Below, piece after piece: positions 1 through 8,229 of a stretch of 64,000 bases of DNA (its first letter is position 1; every line of letters begins with the position of its first letter). Where the stretch lies: the NCBI RefSeq assembly GCF_900102105.1, contig NZ_FNBB01000001.1, forward strand, positions 849,563-913,562, read 5' to 3'. The stretch is from Agrobacterium pusense. GTDB taxonomy: Bacteria; Pseudomonadota; Alphaproteobacteria; Rhizobiales; Rhizobiaceae. A program made the translations under genes and the position numbers. The notes under the pieces were generated by a model that was not told the DNA's origin, did no database searches, and was given only the letters and a program-made list of their open reading frames with translations.

Positions 1-1406
1 TGCGCATCATCAACGAGCCGACCGCGGCAGCACTCGCTTACGGCCTCGACAAGAAGGACGGCAAGACGATCGCCGTTTATGACCTTGGCGGCGGCACCTT
101 CGATATTTCCGTTCTGGAAATCGGCGACGGCGTCTTCGAAGTGAAGTCCACCAATGGCGATACCTTCCTTGGCGGTGAAGACTTCGACATGCGTCTGGTC
201 GAGTATCTGGCCGGCGAGTTCAAAAAGGATCAGGGCATCGATCTGAAGAACGACAAGCTCGCTCTGCAGCGCCTCAAGGAAGCTGCCGAAAAGGCGAAGA
301 TCGAACTGTCGTCCTCGCAGCAGACCGAAATCAACCTGCCGTTCATCACGGCTGACGCTTCCGGTCCGAAGCACCTGACGCTGAAGCTGACCCGTGCGAA
401 GTTCGAAAGCCTGGTCGACGACCTCGTGCAGCGCACCGTTGCACCTTGCAAGGCAGCGCTCAAGGACGCCGGCGTCTCCGCTTCCGAGATCGATGAAGTC
501 GTTCTCGTCGGTGGCATGAGCCGCATGCCGAAGGTGCAGGAAGTCGTCAAGCAGCTGTTCGGCAAGGAGCCGCATAAGGGCGTGAACCCTGATGAAGTTG
601 TTGCCATGGGCGCGGCCATTCAGGCTGGCGTTCTGCAGGGCGACGTCAAGGACGTTCTGCTGCTCGACGTGACCCCGCTGTCGCTCGGCATCGAAACGCT
701 GGGTGGCGTCTTCACGCGTCTGATCGATCGCAACACGACGATCCCGACGAAGAAGAGCCAGACCTTCTCGACCGCCGAAGACAACCAGTCGGCCGTGACC
801 ATCCGCGTCTCGCAGGGTGAGCGCGAAATGGCGCAGGACAACAAGCTGCTTGGTCAGTTCGACCTCGTTGGCCTGCCGCCGGCACCGCGTGGTGTTCCGC
901 AGATCGAAGTTACCTTCGATATCGACGCCAACGGTATCGTGCAGGTTTCGGCCAAGGATAAGGGCACCGGCAAGGAACAGCAGATCCGCATCCAGGCCTC
1001 CGGTGGCCTTTCTGACGCCGACATCGAAAAGATGGTCAAGGACGCCGAAGCCAACGCTGAGGCCGACAAGAAGCGTCGTGCGGGCGTGGAAGCCAAGAAC
1101 CAGGCTGAAAGCCTCATCCATTCCACCGAGAAGTCGGTGAAGGAATATGGTGACAAGGTTTCCGAAACCGACCGCAAGGCGATCGAAGACGCCATTGCCA
1201 CCCTGAAGACCGCGGTTGAGGCTTCCGAGCCTGACGCCGACGACATCCAGGCGAAGACCCAGACCCTCATGGAAGTCTCCATGAAGCTCGGTCAGGCCAT
1301 CTATGAAGCGCAGCAGGCCGAGGCTGGCGATGCTTCCGAAGGCGGCAAGGATGACGTCGTCGACGCTGACTACGAAGAAATCAAGGACGACAAGAAGTCC
1401 GCATAA
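1..1406 (+). CDS. dnaK: Chaperone DnaK (Hsp70), 3' part; 5' end outside window
   Basis: This is the ATP-dependent Hsp70 chaperone, which works with DnaJ and GrpE on unfolded proteins in the cytoplasm. The frame is open from base 3, where it reads [18 protein letters not shown], a signature found near residue 167 of E. coli DnaK. About 467 of roughly 635 residues are therefore present and only the N-terminal third is missing. Visible are the second half of the ATPase domain (DLGGGTFD phosphate-binding motif, [11 protein letters not shown]), the interdomain linker [16 protein letters not shown], the substrate-binding domain and the helical lid ending in an acidic EEIKDD tail. An ATG at 141 is internal and not the real start. 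dnaJ follows 89 bp downstream, the usual bacterial dnaK-dnaJ pair. Confidence 0.98.
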   Translation, partial: RIINEPTAAALAYGLDKKDGKTIAVYDLGGGTFDISVLEIGDGVFEVKSTNGDTFLGGEDFDMRLVEYLAGEFKKDQGIDLKNDKLALQRLKEAAEKAKIELSSSQQTEINLPFITADASGPKHLTLKLTRAKFESLVDDLVQRTVAPCKAALKDAGVSASEIDEVVLVGGMSRMPKVQEVVKQLFGKEPHKGVNPDEVVAMGAAIQAGVLQGDVKDVLLLDVTPLSLGIETLGGVFTRLIDRNTTIPTKKSQTFSTAEDNQSAVTIRVSQGEREMAQDNKLLGQFDLVGLPPAPRGVPQIEVTFDIDANGIVQVSAKDKGTGKEQQIRIQASGGLSDADIEKMVKDAEANAEADKKRRAGVEAKNQAESLIHSTEKSVKEYGDKVSETDRKAIEDAIATLKTAVEASEPDADDIQAKTQTLMEVSMKLGQAIYEAQQAEAGDASEGGKDDVVDADYEEIKDDKKSA

Positions 1407-1495
1407 TCGCGCGACTTTCCGTCTCCTGACAATTTATGCAAGACATCCGGCTGCCGCGTGCAGCCGGAAATCCATTTGCGGGGCTTGTTAACTGA

Positions 1496-2632
1496 ATGGC
1501 GAAAGCAGACTTTTACGAAACACTCGGCGTCAGCAAGACTGCGGACGAAAAAGAGCTGAAAAGCGCCTTCCGCAAACTCGCGATGAAGTACCATCCGGAC
1601 AAAAACCCTGATGATGCCGATTCCGAACGGAAATTCAAAGAAATCAACGAAGCATACGAAACGTTGAAGGATCCGCAGAAGCGCGCGGCCTACGATCGTT
1701 TCGGCCATGCGGCCTTTGAAAATGGCGGCATGGGCGGCGGTGGCGGCTTTGGCGGCGGCGGTTTCGCCAATGGCGGCTTCTCGGATATTTTCGAAGACAT
1801 CTTCGGCGAGATGATGGGCGGCGGTCGCGCGCGCCGATCTTCCGGCGGTCGCGAACGCGGTGCCGATCTTCGCTACAACATGGAAATCACGCTGGAAGAA
1901 GCCTTCACCGGCAAGACGGCGCAGATCAGGGTTCCGACCTCGATCACCTGCGACGTCTGTTCCGGCTCGGGCGCCAAGCCCGGCACGCAGCCGAAGACCT
2001 GCGGCACCTGCCAGGGTTCAGGCCGCGTGCGCGCCGCGCAGGGCTTCTTCTCGGTGGAGCGCACCTGCCCCACCTGCCATGGCCGTGGACAGACGATCTC
2101 CGACCCCTGCAGCAAGTGCCATGGTCAGGGCCGCGTAACGGAAGAGCGCTCGCTCTCGGTCAACATTCCCTCGGGCATCGAGGATGGCACACGCATTCGC
2201 CTGCAGGGCGAAGGCGAAGCCGGCATGCGTGGCGGTCCGGCGGGCGATCTCTATATCTTCCTGTCCGTGCGTCCGCATGAGTTCTTCCAGCGCGACGGTG
2301 CCGATCTCTATTGCACCGTGCCGATCTCGATGACGACGGCAGCGCTCGGCGGCACCTTCGATGTCACGACGCTCGATGGCACGAAGTCGCGCGTCACGGT
2401 TCCGGAAGGCACCCAACCGGGCAAGCAGTTCCGTCTGAAGGGCAAGGGCATGCCGGTGCTGCGTTCGGCGCAGACGGGCGATCTCTATATCCAGATTCAG
2501 ATCGAGACGCCGCAGAAACTCAGCAAGCGACAGCGCGAGCTGCTGCAGGAATTCGAGCAGCTGTCTTCCAAGGAGAATAATCCGGAATCGACGGGCTTCT
2601 TCGCCCGGATGAAGGAATTCTTCGACGGCTGA
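1496..2632 (+). CDS. dnaJ: Co-chaperone DnaJ (Hsp40)
   Basis: DnaJ delivers unfolded substrates to DnaK and stimulates its ATPase. The 378-residue protein has the full type I layout: a J domain (about residues 1-70) with the HPD motif in KYHPDKNP, a Gly/Phe-rich linker (about 75-115), four CxxCxGxG-type zinc-binding repeats (about 150-215; [32 protein letters not shown]) and the C-terminal substrate and dimerisation domains. It lies 89 bp after dnaK on the same strand and ends at a clear intrinsic terminator, so the two genes are probably cotranscribed. Confidence 0.98.
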   Translation: MAKADFYETLGVSKTADEKELKSAFRKLAMKYHPDKNPDDADSERKFKEINEAYETLKDPQKRAAYDRFGHAAFENGGMGGGGGFGGGGFANGGFSDIFEDIFGEMMGGGRARRSSGGRERGADLRYNMEITLEEAFTGKTAQIRVPTSITCDVCSGSGAKPGTQPKTCGTCQGSGRVRAAQGFFSVERTCPTCHGRGQTISDPCSKCHGQGRVTEERSLSVNIPSGIEDGTRIRLQGEGEAGMRGGPAGDLYIFLSVRPHEFFQRDGADLYCTVPISMTTAALGGTFDVTTLDGTKSRVTVPEGTQPGKQFRLKGKGMPVLRSAQTGDLYIQIQIETPQKLSKRQRELLQEFEQLSSKENNPESTGFFARMKEFFDG

Positions 2633-2655
2633 GTGCCGCCGTTCTTCACCATCAG

Positions 2656-2694
2656 AAACGCCGCCATCCCTTGGACTGGCGGCGTTTTCTTTTT
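2656..2694 (+). terminator. Rho-independent terminator after dnaJ
   Basis: Perfect 10-bp stem (AACGCCGCCA at 2657-2666 pairing with TGGCGGCGTT at 2677-2686) followed by a run of T residues. It lies 24 bp after the dnaJ stop codon and also marks the boundary with the convergent DUF924 gene. Confidence 0.9.
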
Positions 2695-2698
2695 GGGG

Positions 2699-3250
2699 TC
2701 AGCCTGAAAAGCCGCCCTCTTCCAGATATCGCCGCTCCTCCGGTGTCGTTTCCCGCAACAATATCTTGTTACGATGCGGAAAGCGGCCGAAACGTTCGAT
2801 GATCTCGCGATGTTCTTCGGCGTGATGCAGATAAAGCCCGCCAAGCGGCTGATTGAGACGGCACGCCCGGTGCTGCGCCTCCAGATCTTCTGCGTGAGAA
2901 AACGGTAGATAGAAGAAGACCCGCAGATCCTCACTCACCGCCTGATCATGTCCGCGCCGGATGGCTTCATCGGCCAAAAGCCGTGCCAGAGGATCGGTCG
3001 CATACATGTGGGCCGTGTCGCGAAAGCAGTTGCGCGGAAACTGATCCAGCAGCAGCATCAAGGCGAGGCTGCTTTCTGCACCCTCCAGCCAGCCATCCAG
3101 TTCCCGCCTCGCGGCAGCGAAATGAGCGTCACGGAACCGGTCGTGAAAGTGACTGTCGAAGGCGGCGTCCTTGTCGAACCATTTTTCCGGGCCAGCCTTC
3201 TTCCAGAAGTCGACGATTTCTTCAGCGAGCTTGGCTGTGTCGTTTTTCAT
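2699..3250 (-). CDS. DUF924 family protein
   Basis: The 183-residue cytoplasmic protein matches the DUF924 family, which has a mostly helical TPR-like fold and no established biochemical role. Family features are LMLLLDQFPRN near residue 65, the conserved block RVFFYLPFSHAEDL near 108, and an N-terminal DFWKKAGPEKWF region where the family typically has a Trp-rich FWF motif. There is no signal peptide or membrane segment. It is convergent with dnaJ and followed upstream (to the right) by slyX on the same strand, with a 12-bp gap that suggests cotranscription. No function should be assigned beyond the family name. Confidence 0.85.
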   Translation of the reverse strand: MKNDTAKLAEEIVDFWKKAGPEKWFDKDAAFDSHFHDRFRDAHFAAARRELDGWLEGAESSLALMLLLDQFPRNCFRDTAHMYATDPLARLLADEAIRRGHDQAVSEDLRVFFYLPFSHAEDLEAQHRACRLNQPLGGLYLHHAEEHREIIERFGRFPHRNKILLRETTPEERRYLEEGGFSG

Positions 3251-3262
3251 CCTGTACTCCCG

Positions 3263-3475
3263 TCAGTAATGCGGTGGCCTTGTGATGGCGGGCGCGTCCA
3301 ATGACTGCTCCTCAAGGCTCAGGAACCGCTCTGTCAGGCGATCAAGCTTGGCGCGGGTATGTTCAACAACCTTCCACTGCTCCGCCAGCTGGTCCGACAG
3401 TTCCTCTATCACCTTCACCTGATGCGCGACCGTTTCCTCGAGCGCGATGATCCGTTCTTCGGTTTCCGATGTCAT
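3263..3475 (-). CDS. slyX: SlyX-like coiled-coil protein
   Basis: This small protein (70 residues) is predicted to be mostly one coiled coil: heptads run through ERIIALEETVAHQVKVIEEL and the next 25 residues. The C-terminus ends in RPPHY, the PPHY tail typical of SlyX. Family role is unknown. I place the start at 3475 (MTSETEER) because GAGAGG sits just upstream. A longer frame from 3529 would add 18 residues without a ribosome site. It is probably cotranscribed with the DUF924 gene 12 bp downstream. Confidence 0.85.
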   Translation of the reverse strand: MTSETEERIIALEETVAHQVKVIEELSDQLAEQWKVVEHTRAKLDRLTERFLSLEEQSLDAPAITRPPHY

Positions 3476-3623
3476 GGTGACCTCTCTTTCCAGCCCTTCC
3501 TTGGGCCTAAAGGCTCGCAAGTCAACCATATGTCGCTTTCGTGAAGCGAATTCGGCATGGCGGAAACAGAGACAGAAAAGCCGGCGATGTCTCCATCGCC
3601 GGCCTCATGAGTTTATCGCATTC

Positions 3624-5129
3624 TCAGTCTTCTTCTACGAAAACCTCTTCGCGTTTCTTTTTCACGCTGGGGAGGAAGACGATGATCAGCACGGCGAGCG
3701 CAATGAAAAGCAGGGTGGCGCTGATCGGCCGGGTCACGAAGGTCGACGGATCGCCACGCGACAGGATCATGGCGCGCCGCAGGTTCTCCTCCAGCAGTGG
3801 ACCGAGCACGAAGCCGAGCAGCAAAGGGGCAGGTTCGCAGCGCAGTTTCACCAGCACGTAACCGATGAAGCCGAAGAAGGCGACGGCATAGAGATCGAAG
3901 ACGTTTGAATTGACGCTGTAGACCCCGATGGCGCAGAAGGCCATGATGATCGGGAAGAGCACGTAGTAGGGCACCGTCAGCAGCTTCACCCACAGGCCGA
4001 TCAGCGGCAGGTTGAGGATGACGAGCATCAGATTGCCGATCCACATGGAGGCGATGATGCCCCAGAACAGCGCCGGCTGTTCGGTCGCCACATTCGGACC
4101 GGGAACGATGCCCTGAATGATCATCGCGCCGATCATCAGCGCCATCACCGGATTGGCCGGAATGCCGAGCGTGAGCAGCGGAATGAACGACGTCTGGGCA
4201 CCGGCATTGTTGGCCGATTCCGGACCGGCCACACCGGCGACCGCACCATGACCGAATTCTTCCGGGTTCTTGGAGACACGTTTCTCCACGGTGTAGGAGG
4301 CAAAGGCGGCAAGGATCGCCCCGCCACCCGGCAGGATGCCGAGAGCCGAACCAATGGCCGTGCCGCGCAGAACCGGCCCTACCATGCGCTTGAAATCATC
4401 CTTGGTCGGCATCAGGCCGCTAACCTTGGCGATCAGCACCGAACGGGTCCGCTCGTTTTCGAGGTTGCGCAGGATTTCGGCGATACCGAAGACACCCACA
4501 GCCACAGCCACGAAATTCAGACCATCGGCATATTCGCGGATACCGAGGGTGAAGCGCGGCGTGCCGCTATAGATATCCGTGCCGACGAGACCGAGCAGCA
4601 GGCCAAGCACGACCATGGCCAATGCCTTGACGATGGAGCCATGGGCGAGCGCGATGGACGACACGAGGCCGACGACCATCAGCGAGAAATATTCCGCCGC
4701 GCCGAATTCCAGCGCGATTGCCGTGAGCGGCGGCGCGAAGATTGCGACGAGGAAGGTTGACACCGTGCCGGCGAAGAACGATCCGATGGCGGCGATGGCA
4801 AGCGCTGCACCCGCCTTGCCCTTGCGTGCCATCTGGTAACCATCGATGGCGGTGACGGCAGAAGACGATTCGCCGGGCATATTGATCAGGATCGCCGTGG
4901 TCGATCCACCATATTGCGCGCCGTAATAGATGCCGGCGAGCATGATCAGCGACGAGACGGGCTCAAGCTGGAAGGTGATCGGCAGCAACATGGCGATAGT
5001 CGCCGTCGCGCCGATGCCGGGCAGAACGCCGATGAGGGTGCCAAGCAGCACGCCGATCAGGCAGAAAAAGAGGTTTGCCAGCGACGAGGCGGTGACGAAA
5101 CCGAGCGCAAGATTATCGAGCAAATCCAT
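3624..5129 (-). CDS. tctA: Tripartite tricarboxylate transporter, large membrane subunit TctA
   Basis: TctA is the large permease subunit of the TTT family of binding-protein-dependent secondary transporters for citrate and other carboxylates. The 501-residue protein is almost entirely hydrophobic, with about 11-12 membrane segments. Family blocks are visible: GVLPGIGATATIAMLLP near residue 38 and GILPGGGAILAAFASY near 264, the two symmetry-related Gly/Pro-rich motifs, and GIPANPVMALMIGAM near 324. The C-terminus is charged (KKKREEVFVEED). It is the last gene of tctC-tctB-tctA, 9 bp after tctB. The substrate cannot be read from sequence, because TTT systems vary widely (citrate, tartrate, terephthalate and others). 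Confidence 0.95.
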   Translation of the reverse strand: MDLLDNLALGFVTASSLANLFFCLIGVLLGTLIGVLPGIGATATIAMLLPITFQLEPVSSLIMLAGIYYGAQYGGSTTAILINMPGESSSAVTAIDGYQMARKGKAGAALAIAAIGSFFAGTVSTFLVAIFAPPLTAIALEFGAAEYFSLMVVGLVSSIALAHGSIVKALAMVVLGLLLGLVGTDIYSGTPRFTLGIREYADGLNFVAVAVGVFGIAEILRNLENERTRSVLIAKVSGLMPTKDDFKRMVGPVLRGTAIGSALGILPGGGAILAAFASYTVEKRVSKNPEEFGHGAVAGVAGPESANNAGAQTSFIPLLTLGIPANPVMALMIGAMIIQGIVPGPNVATEQPALFWGIIASMWIGNLMLVILNLPLIGLWVKLLTVPYYVLFPIIMAFCAIGVYSVNSNVFDLYAVAFFGFIGYVLVKLRCEPAPLLLGFVLGPLLEENLRRAMILSRGDPSTFVTRPISATLLFIALAVLIIVFLPSVKKKREEVFVEED

Positions 5130-5138
5130 CGCTATACC

Positions 5139-5600
5139 TCAGAAGTTGAGCCAGGGGCCGAAGCGCTGGAAAGGCAGGCCAAGACCATAATTGAAAACAG
5201 CGACGGAAAAGACAGTGATAGCCGCGGAAAGAACGACCGCCATCAACGGGCTCATCTTGTGTGAGGCGAAGGACGCAATGAGCGCGCTGAAAAACAGCGC
5301 CGGCACAAAACCCAGGCCCCGAACAGTGAAACCGAAAAAGATCGGCGCGGGCAGGATGAAAAATATGCCGCGCCAGGCGATTGCGCCGATGCCCTCGCCA
5401 GCCGGCCGGGTTGCGCGCAGGAATATGACGCCGCCAAGCAGGATCAGGATGATCGCGAGTACCAGCGGGAAGTAGCCCGGCCCCATACGGAAGGCGGTTC
5501 CGATTTCCAGACCATAGGACTGCAAGGCAAAAAAGACGCCAAGCCCCATAAAAATTGCCCCGCAGACTGCTTCGGCAGGGTCATTAAATAACGACTTCAT
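5139..5600 (-). CDS. tctB: Tripartite tricarboxylate transporter, small membrane subunit TctB
   Basis: This 153-residue protein has four predicted membrane helices (around residues 10-28, 42-62, 78-110 and 117-140) and the length and arrangement of TctB. The N-terminal GAIFMGLGVFFALQSYGLEIG followed by FRMGPGYFPLVLAIILILLG matches the conserved first half of the family, in which the R-x-GPGxFP block precedes TM2. It partners TctA and lies between tctC and tctA on the same strand. A 100-bp gap with a stem-loop separates it from tctC. Confidence 0.92.
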   Translation of the reverse strand: MKSLFNDPAEAVCGAIFMGLGVFFALQSYGLEIGTAFRMGPGYFPLVLAIILILLGGVIFLRATRPAGEGIGAIAWRGIFFILPAPIFFGFTVRGLGFVPALFFSALIASFASHKMSPLMAVVLSAAITVFSVAVFNYGLGLPFQRFGPWLNF

Positions 5601-5664
5601 GAAAGATGCCCCTCCACGGCGGCCGACATTCAGCCGGTTCGCCTGTTAAAGTTGATCACGGTCG

Positions 5665-5689
5665 ACCGGCGGCAGGAAACCGCCGGTCT
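5665..5689 (-). other. Intercistronic stem-loop between tctC and tctB
   Basis: Perfect 9-bp stem (GACCGGCGG at 5665-5673, CCGCCGGTC at 5681-5689) with a 7-nt loop, lying between the tctC stop and the tctB start. There is no U-tract on the minus strand, so it is not a standard terminator. Such hairpins after binding-protein genes often protect the upstream mRNA and give more binding protein than permease. That role is inferred here. Confidence 0.6.
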
Positions 5690-5700
5690 TTCCGCGTTCA

Positions 5701-6684
5701 TCAGTCGGCATATTGGCCGGCAGCCTCAATCACCGGCTTCCAGCGGGCGATTTCGCTCTCAAGCTTGGCCTTCAGCGCCGCCGGTGTCGCATCGCTTTCC
5801 GGCGACGGCGTGGTGCCGAGTTCCGCAAAACGGGCCGCGACATTCTTGTCCTTCAGCGCCACCTGCAGCGACTTGGAGAGCTTTTCATTGATTTCCGCAG
5901 GCGTGCCCTTCGGCGTGTAGATGCCGTGCCAGATGCCGACTTCGAGTTTGGGCAAGCCAGCTTCGGCAACTGTCGGCACGTCCTTCAGCACATCCAGCCG
6001 CTTCGGCGAGGTTACGGCGTAAGCCTTCACAGTGCCGCCCTGGATCTGCTTGGTGGTGTTGGTGGTCTGGTCGCACATGATGTCCACCTGGCCGCCCAGC
6101 AGGTCGGTCATGGCAGGACCGGTGCCCTTGTAGGGAACGGTAACGAGCGGCGTCTCGATGGCGCTCATGAACAGCATGCCGCACAGATGAGAGGCCGCGC
6201 CGATGCCGGCATTGGCAACGGTGACCTTGTCCTTGTTCGCCTTGGCGTAATCGATCAGCCCCTTGAGGTCCGTGGTCTCAAGGTTCTTGCGCGACAGGAT
6301 GGTCATCGGTACTTCCGTGACCAGACCAACATATTCGAAAGCACTGGTCGTGTCGTAAGCGAGCTTTCGATAGAGCGTGGCGCTGGTCGCCATGCCGATG
6401 TGGTGGAGAAGGATGGTGTAACCGTCGGGATCTGCGGAGGCAACGCGGCCAGCGCCAAGCGTGCCGCCAGCGCCGCCGACATTTTCCACGATGATCTGCT
6501 GGCCGAGATCCTTCGACATGGATTCAGCCACAAGACGCGCCACCGTGTCCGTCGGGCCACCGGCCGAGAAAGGCACGACCATGGTGATGTTACGCTCGGG
6601 ATAGGTCTGAGCGGATGCGGACAGCGCGAAAAGGGAAACGGCAGCGGCGGCAGCAAGGCCGGAAACTGTCTTCAGTATTTTCAT
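5701..6684 (-). CDS. tctC: Tripartite tricarboxylate transporter, periplasmic binding protein TctC
   Basis: TctC (Bug family) captures the carboxylate in the periplasm and hands it to TctAB. The start at 6684 (MKILKTVSGL) is preceded by GGGAGG and gives 327 residues. The longer frame to 6777 lacks a ribosome site and would put 31 charged residues before the signal peptide. The signal peptide runs through AAAVSLFALSASA, with cleavage before QTYPERNITM. Family motifs are VVPFSAGGPTDTVAR, the first ligand loop near residue 40, and GWD-like/LGTTPSPESD near the C-terminus. It is the first gene of the transporter operon and follows the two-component genes. Confidence 0.95.
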   Translation of the reverse strand: MKILKTVSGLAAAAAVSLFALSASAQTYPERNITMVVPFSAGGPTDTVARLVAESMSKDLGQQIIVENVGGAGGTLGAGRVASADPDGYTILLHHIGMATSATLYRKLAYDTTSAFEYVGLVTEVPMTILSRKNLETTDLKGLIDYAKANKDKVTVANAGIGAASHLCGMLFMSAIETPLVTVPYKGTGPAMTDLLGGQVDIMCDQTTNTTKQIQGGTVKAYAVTSPKRLDVLKDVPTVAEAGLPKLEVGIWHGIYTPKGTPAEINEKLSKSLQVALKDKNVAARFAELGTTPSPESDATPAALKAKLESEIARWKPVIEAAGQYAD

Positions 6685-6831
6685 CGATTCCTCCCGGATG
6701 AAAATGATCGCCACTTCAGCCGCGCATGCTCCTCCATGGCGGCCGGGGTGACGATATTTGCGATCCCGAAGTGACATTCAGCAACGGCACTGTTGCGATG
6801 AAACGCAGTTTTATCCGTGTAACCAAAGTTA

Positions 6832-6884
6832 ATGGGTGGATTTCAACCCATGACGGCCTAAAGATGGGTGGAAATCCACCCATC
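6832..6884. promoter_or_regulatory. Two palindromes upstream of tctC, candidate regulator sites
   Basis: IR1 (6832-6851) has ATGGGT/ACCCAT ends and 8 of 10 positions symmetric. IR2 (6863-6884) has perfect 10-bp arms, GATGGGTGGA and TCCACCCATC, around two bases. Their centres are 32 bp apart, about three helical turns, so both face the same side of the DNA. IR2 overlaps the stop codon of the response-regulator gene. Location and symmetry fit an activator dimer pair for the tct operon, bound by the adjacent NtrC-family regulator. No binding data are available. No convincing -24/-12 sigma-54 promoter (GG-N10-GC in the right context) is visible between here and tctC. Confidence 0.65.
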
Positions 6885-8229
6885 AGATCTCGGTCATATG
6901 CCGGTGAAGCTCGTATTTCTGCATCTTCTCGTAAAGCGTTTTGCGGGAGATGCCGAGGTTCTCATAAACGGATTTCAGATTTCCCCCATGGGCTGCGATG
7001 GCCTGCGCAATCAGGCTTTTTTCATATGCCGCGACCCTCGGGGCAAGAGCCGACCTGCCATCATCCTGAAACGCCGGCGACGCATCGGACACGTCGGTTT
7101 CCAGGCCCAGCGCGAAGCGGTCCGCAGCGTTGCGCAATTCCCGGACGTTGCCCGGCCATTCCCTGAGCGAAACAGCGGAGAGCAGGTGCTGCGGCACCTC
7201 CATATCCTCCCGCCCGTAGCGGGCGGCAGCTTCTCGTACCAGATGGAGGAAGAGCAGCGGAATATCCGCACTGCGCTGCGAGAGCGATGGCACGAGAATT
7301 GTCGCGACGTTGAGGCGGTAAAGAAGGTCGGCGCGAAAACGGCCAGCCGCAACTTCCTGTTCCAGATCTACCTTGCTGGTGGCAATGAAGCGCACGTCGA
7401 GTTCGACCGTTTCATTCGAGCCGAGACGGGTAATCACTCTTTCCTGCAGCACGCGAAGCAATCGGCCCTGCAGTTCGAAAGGCATAGAGCCGATTTCATC
7501 CAGCAGGATGGTGCCGCCGCGCGCGTGTTCGAACTTGCCATAACGCGGGCGCAGCGCGCCCGGAAAGGCGCCGGCCTCGTGACCAAACAACTCGCTCTCA
7601 ATCAATGTCTGCGGAAGCGCCGCACAGTTGATCGCGACAAAGGGCCGGTTGGCTCTGCTGCTGATATCGTGCAATGCCCGCGCAACCACCTCCTTGCCTG
7701 CGCCTGTATCTCCGACGATCAATGTATCGGCATCCGTCGCACCGATGGCGCGAATGCGGTACCGCAGATCGACCATCACCTGGGTTCTGCCCGGCAGGCG
7801 CGTTTCGAGATCGTCATGCTTGCCCGCCACCGCCTTGAGACGGCGATTTTCCAGCACCAGCGCCCGCCGGTCATTGGCCCGCTTGATGATGCCCGCGAGA
7901 TATTGCGGTGTGAACGGCTTCTCGATGAAATCATAGGCGCCATTGCGCATGGCGTTGACCGCCAGCTGAACATCCCCGTGACCCGTCATCAGAATCACAG
8001 GTATTTCCGCATCGAGCTCCCTCACCTTCTGCAGCAGCGTCATGCCGTCCATGCCGGGCATGCGGATGTCGCTGACCACGACACCATCAAAACTGTAGCC
8101 GATGAGTTCGAGCGCGTGTTCGGCGCTCGCCAGCATGGTGACGGCAAAACCGGAAAGCTCCAGCGCCTGGGCAGTGGAGAAGCGCAGTTCCTCTTCGTCA
8201 TCGATCAGCAAAACCCGCGACATGGTCAT
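6883..8229 (-). CDS. NtrC/DctD-family response regulator (REC - AAA+ - Fis HTH)
   Basis: The 448-residue regulator has three domains. The receiver domain (about 5-120) has phosphoacceptor Asp in VVVSDIRMPGMDG and Lys in FIEKPF. The AAA+ ATPase (about 145-375) has Walker A GDTGAGKE and Walker B-like ILLDEIGSMP. The Fis-type HTH (about 405-445) reads LKSVYENLGISRKTLYEKM. The sigma-54 contact loop, normally GAFTGA, reads GAFPGA here. The start overlaps the kinase stop by 4 bp (ATGA), so the pair is translationally coupled. Organisation resembles DctB/DctD and the target is probably the tct operon just downstream. Whether it still activates sigma-54 promoters is uncertain because of the loop change. 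Confidence 0.9.
   Translation of the reverse strand: MTMSRVLLIDDEEELRFSTAQALELSGFAVTMLASAEHALELIGYSFDGVVVSDIRMPGMDGMTLLQKVRELDAEIPVILMTGHGDVQLAVNAMRNGAYDFIEKPFTPQYLAGIIKRANDRRALVLENRRLKAVAGKHDDLETRLPGRTQVMVDLRYRIRAIGATDADTLIVGDTGAGKEVVARALHDISSRANRPFVAINCAALPQTLIESELFGHEAGAFPGALRPRYGKFEHARGGTILLDEIGSMPFELQGRLLRVLQERVITRLGSNETVELDVRFIATSKVDLEQEVAAGRFRADLLYRLNVATILVPSLSQRSADIPLLFLHLVREAAARYGREDMEVPQHLLSAVSLREWPGNVRELRNAADRFALGLETDVSDASPAFQDDGRSALAPRVAAYEKSLIAQAIAAHGGNLKSVYENLGISRKTLYEKMQKYELHRHMTEI

Noticed and set aside
6700..6830. Sigma-54 promoter search upstream of tctC
   Set aside because: The only GG-N10-GC on the minus strand (in TGGAGGAGCATGCGC) lacks the TGGCAC and TTGC context, so I do not call it.
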